Positions 30,369-33,877 of a stretch of 33,877 nucleotides of DNA are shown piece by piece. The first letter of the stretch is position 1, and each line of letters opens with the position of its first letter. This DNA is from a virus: the IMG/VR virus record IMGVR_UViG_3300024520_000293, positions 1-33,877 of that record, one strand, 5' to 3'. The position numbers and the translations under genes are program-made. The notes beneath the pieces are model-generated. The model searched no databases. It saw only the letters and a program-made list of their open reading frames with translations, and was not told where the DNA came from.

Positions 30369-30785
30369 TTAAAGACTTGCTATCTGATTCCGAGCGTTAA
30401 AGTTTTCTATTAGAGGCTCTAATACAAGTTGAACCTTCCCCCAGTATAATTCAGTGCATTCCTTTCGGTAGCCGAGATGTCCTCCATTCCAGTTCCTCGC
30501 AATATCTTCTAGTGTAGCTGGCCTACGCTCCCTTTCCTCTATCTTTAGGGCATAATGCTCTGAATAAAGAAAGAACATAATCTTAGCATAATCATAGTTT
30601 ATTGCATGTTCGTGTTCAAATTCTAAGTCGTATATTCTATTGATGTCCTTTACGCATATAGCTGTTATCTGCATACATCCAAGCTCTCCGGCGGAACCCA
30701 CCTTATCGTTAGTGTCGCCTGATTCGACTATTGCTATGGCCTTCATTAAAAGGAATATTATAGGGTCGTTTAGTATATTACTCAT
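30369..30785 (-). CDS. lytic transglycosylase-like endolysin
   Basis: 138 residues. The motif AIAIVESGDTND (E21, the catalytic-type glutamate), then GSAGELGCMQIT, and later EDIARNWNGGHLGYRKE follow the single-domain soluble transglycosylase fold: E-S, G-x-Q-x, and A/R-x-W-N-G-G. Such enzymes cut the glycan strands of peptidoglycan. No signal peptide or membrane span, so it needs a holin for release. It is the last gene of the minus-strand operon, far from the plus-strand holin-like gene. Start ATG at 30785 follows the winged-helix gene by two bases. A bonus inverted repeat is inside its end. Confidence 0.75.
   Translation of the reverse strand: MSNILNDPIIFLLMKAIAIVESGDTNDKVGSAGELGCMQITAICVKDINRIYDLEFEHEHAINYDYAKIMFFLYSEHYALKIEERERRPATLEDIARNWNGGHLGYRKECTELYWGKVQLVLEPLIENFNARNQIASL
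30408..30424. repeat. 8-bp inverted repeat at the convergent junction
   Basis: TATTAGAG-G-CTCTAATA, perfect arms, inside the last codons of the transglycosylase gene, 48 bases beyond the end of the convergent virion operon. No T-run follows on the plus strand (CAAGTT), so termination is possible but weak. Confidence 0.35.
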
Positions 30786-30787
30786 AA

Positions 30788-31111
30788 TTAAAATAACTGC
30801 CCCTGGCTAACTGATTCATTCTTCCTGATTCTAACAATACGAACAGGTTGTTTAGTCTCATCGTCATAGACCTTTCCACATTCCTCAAGTACATCGGCCT
30901 CAGTAATAAGCTCATTTATTCTAGGTCTAGTTTTATTAGGATCTACATATCCAAGGGCGTTCATAATCTGTCTATCCGTAGCTGAGCCTAGTCTTCTAAG
31001 TACAGCTATTATCTCTGTCTCACGCTTAGAGAATAAGCCGCTTAGCTTACCCTCATAGTAGGCTGATATCGAATTAGGATGCTGATTCCTGATTTTAGAC
31101 CACTTACTCAT
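30788..31111 (-). CDS. phage winged-helix protein
   Basis: 107 residues. LFSKRETEIIAVLRRLGSAT, DRQIMNALGYVDPNKTRPRI, NELITEADVLEECGKVYDDE is a familiar phage winged-helix core ('l..Re..il..l...g..TDreI...lG..d.N..RprI.eLi'). The end TKQPVRIVRIRK is the last wing strand. DNA binding in replication or regulation is inference from family. Start overlaps the RusA-like gene's stop by one base. Confidence 0.65.
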   Translation of the reverse strand: MSKWSKIRNQHPNSISAYYEGKLSGLFSKRETEIIAVLRRLGSATDRQIMNALGYVDPNKTRPRINELITEADVLEECGKVYDDETKQPVRIVRIRKNESVSQGQLF

Positions 31112-31488
31112 TATTCATCCCATATTAGGGTTATTGTTGTTTTTTCGGGATTCCCCTTCTTTTGGGAATAGGTAACCTGGGAGACTTCCTCGGCCTGATC
31201 AGATCTAAGTATTCCAACATGCACCAAACCGTCGATCGAAGCTTTAGCGGAAATCCCATCGGGGTCACATAATCTTTTCCTAACTGAGTGTACGTGGATT
31301 GCGCAACGACCGCATGGATGTGGTCTCTTATCTTCTTTCTCTGCCACGGGTTTGCTGCTAGAAGCCTGTTCCAGGTTGGAAGAGGGATCGGAAGAACGAT
31401 CTTTAAGCATTTGCTGTGCTGCTTGTTCTCTGTAGCTTTTAGGCAGGTCATCTAAACTATAGCGTGGTGCTTTCATCTGTATTTTCAA
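31111..31488 (-). CDS. RusA-like Holliday-junction resolvase
   Basis: 125 residues. The second half (residues 60-123) reads RCAIHVHSVRKRLCDPDGIS, AKASIDGLVHVGILRSDQAE, EVSQVTYSQKKGNPEKTTIT. This fits the RusA pattern D-x-D...K-x3-D-x-L...G-hh-x-D with D75, D77, K82, D86 and D97 as likely metal and catalytic residues. RusA cuts four-way DNA junctions. The N-terminal 55 residues are low-complexity and probably a linker. A second Met at residue 5 (31476) is possible. A frame at 31131-31451 is a shadow of this gene. Overlaps its upstream neighbour by 32 bases. Confidence 0.7.
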   Translation of the reverse strand: MKIQMKAPRYSLDDLPKSYREQAAQQMLKDRSSDPSSNLEQASSSKPVAEKEDKRPHPCGRCAIHVHSVRKRLCDPDGISAKASIDGLVHVGILRSDQAEEVSQVTYSQKKGNPEKTTITLIWDE

Positions 31489-31738
31489 TTGTTAATATTC
31501 TCTCATTAGAATCTATATATGCTCGCTTAGGAATCTGGGTGTTATATAAAGATTCCATAAAAGCTTTTCCTCTCCTCGTAGTGGTATAACCACAGCCTGA
31601 TTTAGCGGGGGTAAGTAAGTCTAGACCGCAAAGAGTCCCTACCTCTTCTTCGTATTTCGGGGCAGCACTTCTAGGAAAGTCAGCAGTAGACCAATGGTGG
31701 TGAATTATTATTTCTAGCTGGAATGGTGTGAATGTCAT
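31457..31738 (-). CDS. small phage winged-helix protein, TTRRGKAF family
   Basis: 93 residues. MTFTPFQLEIIIHHHWSTAD, RSAAPKYEEEVGTLCGLDLL, then GYTTTRRGKAFMESLYNTQI match a family I recall in many phages ('tpfq.eill...........a..l...gLi.....y.tT.rG.a....l..tP.P'). The T-x-R-G wing motif is that of winged-helix proteins. Function unknown. The last residues extend into the next gene. Confidence 0.7.
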   Translation of the reverse strand: MTFTPFQLEIIIHHHWSTADFPRSAAPKYEEEVGTLCGLDLLTPAKSGCGYTTTRRGKAFMESLYNTQIPKRAYIDSNERILTIENTDESTTL

Positions 31739-31745
31739 ATTATTT

Positions 31746-32006
31746 TTATTGTTTAGTTTTTATTAACGGTTTGATTGTGAAATAAATAGTTACCGAGATC
31801 CCCGCATACAGTGAGTATTTAAGGAAGGCGAATAATGGATTGTCGCCTGTAATAAATCTATTAGCAGCAATGTATCCAATTGTGCTGTCTTCTAGTTGCG
31901 ATACTGCAACGGCTCCTTCTATGGGGCCCATTGCGACTTCTGATATGTAGCTACAAAAAGCCAACATTCCTACCAGTGTAATTAGTATTAATATTTTTAG
32001 TTTCAT
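31746..32006 (-). CDS. small membrane protein with signal-like start, 86 residues
   Basis: KLKILILITLVGMLAFCSYI is a hydrophobic start that could be a signal or lipobox-like segment (AFCS); the middle PIEGAVAVSQLEDSTIGYIA is a short polar stretch I recall in small phage proteins. SLYAGISVTIYFTIKPLI is a span at the end with a basic KTKQ tail. It could lodge in the inner membrane. Possibly lysis- or exclusion-related (inference). Confidence 0.55.
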   Translation of the reverse strand: MKLKILILITLVGMLAFCSYISEVAMGPIEGAVAVSQLEDSTIGYIAANRFITGDNPLFAFLKYSLYAGISVTIYFTIKPLIKTKQ

Positions 32007-32010
32007 ATAA

Positions 32011-32307
32011 TTATAATTTCTGTTTTAATATTTCATGTGATATTTCTTTTAGTGTGCTATTCGCAAAGTATTCTACGGCCCTTTTTATGTGTTTGCATCG
32101 AGTATGCGTGCTATATAGTGGTTTACCTGTCTTTATATTCTTCTGCTTAACAATAACAAAATTCTTACAATTACACTCACCGTTTCCTGAATATGCAGAA
32201 AGATCTACCAAGTAGTCAGGCTCCCCTTCTTTAGAAGATTCAACAAAATATCTCAATGGTTCGCCCAAAATAAGCTTTACCTTGAGTCGCTTTTCGTCAC
32301 TGGGCAT
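32011..32307 (-). CDS. phage SWIM-type zinc-finger protein
   Basis: 98 residues. Strand YLVDLSAYSGNGECNCKNF followed 23 residues later by TRCKHIKRAVEYF gives C45, C47, C71, H73: CxC...CxH, the SWIM zinc finger. I recall tiny SWIM proteins next to SSB-type genes in phages, with the same '[YL]VDL....G.C.C..F ... RCKHI..A' order. SWIM domains bind DNA or proteins. Its start lies within the end of the 32297 gene. Confidence 0.75.
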   Translation of the reverse strand: MPSDEKRLKVKLILGEPLRYFVESSKEGEPDYLVDLSAYSGNGECNCKNFVIVKQKNIKTGKPLYSTHTRCKHIKRAVEYFANSTLKEISHEILKQKL

Positions 32308-32626
32308 TGATTATATTATCCCTTATATTAATAAGCTTAGCCTTTTCCTGTCTAGCAGTCTCATATGCCTGTAATTGGGCCTCTGATACCTTAACAGGGT
32401 TAGGGCATCCACCCGGAAACCTAATACTATGTATAGTTGTTTCAAGATCAGATATACGCTCCTTAACCTGATGATATGACATTGTTGGACTGAAGTTGCT
32501 ATTATTATTCATTTTATAATACCTTTCAAATTTACGGCAGAGATTGACGCCTATGTCACCTGGGACATTTATACATACTGCCTCTACGAATGTTTGTATT
32601 TCAGTTGCGAATTTATCTAATTTCAT
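32297..32626 (-). CDS. hypothetical protein, 109 residues
   Basis: Charged and helical, with a central disordered part: LDKFATEIQTFVEAVCINVP, KFERYYKMNNNSNFSPTMSY, QVKERISDLETTIHSIRFPG and AYETARQEKAKLINIRDNII. No family recognised. It sits between the SSB-like and SWIM genes, so a replication-accessory role is possible. The overlaps at both ends (one base and 11 bases) imply co-translation. Confidence 0.55.
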   Translation of the reverse strand: MKLDKFATEIQTFVEAVCINVPGDIGVNLCRKFERYYKMNNNSNFSPTMSYHQVKERISDLETTIHSIRFPGGCPNPVKVSEAQLQAYETARQEKAKLINIRDNIINAQ

Positions 32627-33156
32627 CAGAAGGGGACATCTTCATCGTTCGCCGAGGTAGCCTGGGCGTCCACAGGAGAGGCGACTGGTTGATTCTCGAA
32701 CCTAGACATACATTTATCAAGTAACTCCATCATAGACATGATATTGTCCTCTGTAGGGTCTGTTTTGGATGATGCCATAAGGTTACAGGCATTATTCATT
32801 AACATTCCGCTTCTCGCTCCATTAGCTTGAGGTTTTGCAATACCCTGAGGCCTTACAGTGCTTTCAATGAATTGTTTAGTCTCTTGAGATTGCTTCTCTG
32901 GTATAGGTTCACCTCCATCAGACCCATTATAAGGTTCATCTGACTTCTTTACACTAAACTTAGGCATTCCATTGAACTCTCCGGCCTTCTTCACCTCTAC
33001 GACAGATCCTACGAAATATGGAGGGTCTTCAGACATAGCAGAACATTGGCCTCTCTCGTCATTATCAAAGGCAATATCAAAGTTATACATTGTCTTTCCC
33101 TGGCCTTTATTGAAATATGAACCCGTCCTATTTAGCATCGTTACTTTAGTAATCAT
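32626..33156 (-). CDS. SSB-like single-stranded DNA-binding protein
   Basis: 176 residues. N-terminal beta-rich OB-type part (about 1-72: TMYNFDIAFDNDERGQCSAM, YFVGSVVEVKKAGEFNGMPK), a long polar linker, and the diagnostic acidic end DEDVPF, equivalent to the bacterial SSB tip D-D-D-I-P-F. That tip binds many DNA-repair and replication partners. The protein would coat single strands during phage replication. Together with the RusA-like and SWIM genes it marks a replication module. ATG at 33156 is 1 base after its neighbour. Confidence 0.75.
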   Translation of the reverse strand: MITKVTMLNRTGSYFNKGQGKTMYNFDIAFDNDERGQCSAMSEDPPYFVGSVVEVKKAGEFNGMPKFSVKKSDEPYNGSDGGEPIPEKQSQETKQFIESTVRPQGIAKPQANGARSGMLMNNACNLMASSKTDPTEDNIMSMMELLDKCMSRFENQPVASPVDAQATSANDEDVPF

Positions 33157-33157
33157 A

Positions 33158-33376
33158 TTAATGTCCCCCTTGTTTTCTTATATCTGATTGGAGTTCGGCT
33201 TGATTTTCCATGTCCCAATCTGACATGACTAATCTTTCTATCGTTAGATCCCTTATTTTTAGTTTTCGATCAAGCTCACTTACTTCATCCTGGAGCTGTA
33301 AGCATTTATTTTCCAGCCCATCGATAAACTCCAATAGGTCATCCTTGCTCTTACTTTCAAGTGTTACTAGATTCAT
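33158..33376 (-). CDS. small coiled-coil protein, 72 residues
   Basis: Two heptad helices: LLEFIDGLENKCLQLQDEVS, then ELDRKLKIRDLTIERLVMSD; likely a dimer. The end is QSDIRKQGGH. No family recognised. A gap of one base to each neighbour fits operon transcription. Confidence 0.55.
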   Translation of the reverse strand: MNLVTLESKSKDDLLEFIDGLENKCLQLQDEVSELDRKLKIRDLTIERLVMSDWDMENQAELQSDIRKQGGH

Positions 33377-33377
33377 A

Positions 33378-33572
33378 TTAGTTATTCCTTATTCCTATTG
33401 CTTTATGTTTAATATTAATTTCCTTCTCCTCTTCTTCGAGGGCAGTATACACTGTGTCAATAAGCTCCATTTCCTCATCATGGACAGGATCAGCCCTATC
33501 AACTAAGTCTTCCGCGTGTAGGTCGATTAAGTCTATGAGCCATTTTACCTCTTTTAGATTTAAGTCTAGCAT
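33378..33572 (-). CDS. small acidic protein, 64 residues
   Basis: LDLNLKEVKWLIDLIDLHAE, DLVDRADPVHDEEMELIDTV, YTALEEEEKEINIKHKA: helical with a strong negative charge at the C-terminal half. It is reminiscent of small phage proteins of the 'lt..Ev..l...l' kind that hold a short helix hairpin. Unknown function. Confidence 0.55.
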   Translation of the reverse strand: MLDLNLKEVKWLIDLIDLHAEDLVDRADPVHDEEMELIDTVYTALEEEEKEINIKHKAIGIRNN

Positions 33573-33592
33573 GTTATTGTCTTATTTAAGAG

Positions 33593-33877
33593 TTATTCTT
33601 TAATTACCCGTACGCCATCGCCATAGCCAGAGCCAGAGCTAGAGCCATAGCCAGAGCCATAGCCAGAGCCATAGCCAGAGCCATAGCCATAGCCAGAGCC
33701 AGAGCCATAGCCATAGCCATAGCCATCGCCAGAGCCATAGCCATAGCCAGAGCCAGAGCCATCGCCATCGCCATCGCCAGAGCCAGAGCCATAGCCAGAG
33801 CCAGAGCCATAGCCATAGCCATAGCCATCGCCATAGCCATAGCCATAGCCAGAGCCAGAGCCATCGCCAGAGCCATC
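33593..33877 (-). CDS. glycine-repeat protein, 5' end cut by the window
   Basis: Open from the window edge for 94 codons to TAA at 33593. It reads G-x-G-x throughout with x = Y, S or D (GSGYGSSSGSGYGDG near its end), closing in GVRVIKE. All three minus-strand frames of the repeat are stop-free; I choose this one because G-[YSD] repeats occur in phage proteins, while the Met/Ala/Leu and Trp/Leu readings do not resemble proteins I know. The N-terminal part is outside. It starts the minus-strand operon seen here. Confidence 0.5.
   Translation of the reverse strand, partial: DGSGDGSGSGYGYGYGDGYGYGYGSGSGYGSGSGDGDGDGSGSGYGYGSGDGYGYGYGSGSGYGYGSGYGSGYGSGYGSSSGSGYGDGVRVIKE
33614..33877. repeat. 6-bp tandem repeat to the window end
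   Basis: Forty-four units of GCC followed by ATA, AGA or ATC (plus strand), with one GCT variant near 33638. The window ends inside it. Slippage-prone DNA of this kind stops short-read assembly; it is not an identified attachment site. Confidence 0.9.

Noticed and set aside
31131-31451. Alternative minus-strand frame over the RusA-like gene
   Set aside because: It lacks any motif, while the other frame shows the D-x-D...K...D pattern and a long conserved-looking end.
33604-33876. Minus-strand frame made only of Met, Ala and Leu
   Set aside because: It is another reading of the same 6-bp repeat; no known protein has such a composition over 90 residues, and the G-[YSD] frame is more plausible.
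33614-33877. CRISPR array or attachment site in the terminal repeat
   Set aside because: A 6-bp unit without spacers cannot be CRISPR, and there is no integrase or tRNA for an attachment site.

Overview
This window is a piece of a tailed-phage genome, most likely a short-tailed (podovirus-type) phage of an unidentified bacterium. The evidence is a continuous virion module: large terminase, portal, scaffold, DUF5309/SU10-type capsid, head-tail adaptor, long nozzle-type tail protein, tail fibres and very long internal virion proteins. No tape-measure or sheath gene is present. No integrase, DNA polymerase, primase, helicase or tRNA is visible, so this is not the whole genome. The left end cuts a gene. 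The right end runs out inside a 6-bp tandem repeat, which probably stopped the assembly. Host clues are limited to a pair of bacterial-type extended -10 promoters and many AT-rich starts lacking a Shine-Dalgarno sequence, so I assign no host.

Layout. (1) 1-4.85 kb, plus strand: tightly packed small genes, many joined by ATGA overlaps. They include the tail of a DUF6745-like gene followed by its HHVV partner, a LexA-type winged helix, several small phage families, tiny membrane peptides, a Tat-signal protein and a small-terminase-like HTH protein. (2) 4.85-5.26 kb: an AT-rich gap without a convincing gene. It is full of hairpins, a 22-bp direct repeat, a perfect 16-bp palindrome, a G-tract and six same-strand copies of TACTATA; it is the best candidate for an origin or control region. 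(3) 5.3-8.2 kb: more small genes, ending in a sigma-region-4-like HTH protein. (4) 8.2-30.4 kb, plus strand: packaging, head, tail, lysis and ejection genes. Two promoters with the same architecture (GTAACT, 17 bp, TGn-TATAATTC) lie before the portal and before the scaffold; the second sits behind two identical-arm operators 32 bp apart. (5) 30.4-33.9 kb, minus strand, converging on the structural module with only 8 bp between: a lytic transglycosylase plus replication and recombination helpers (SSB-like, RusA-like, SWIM zinc finger, winged helices), then a glycine-rich protein cut by the window end.

Working together. The terminase and portal package DNA into a scaffold-built capsid. The adaptor and nozzle protein close the head, the fibres bind the host, and the two large internal proteins are probably ejected with the DNA. 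Lysis appears split: a holin-like protein, a possible embedded o-spanin and an i-spanin-like protein sit in the plus operon, while the wall-cutting enzyme is on the opposite strand. The most unusual items are the hairpin/TACTATA region, the twin operators, a beta domain inserted five times in two tail genes, the embedded o-spanin candidate, the Ala-Ser-x tripeptide-repeat protein and the glycine-repeat gene at the right edge.
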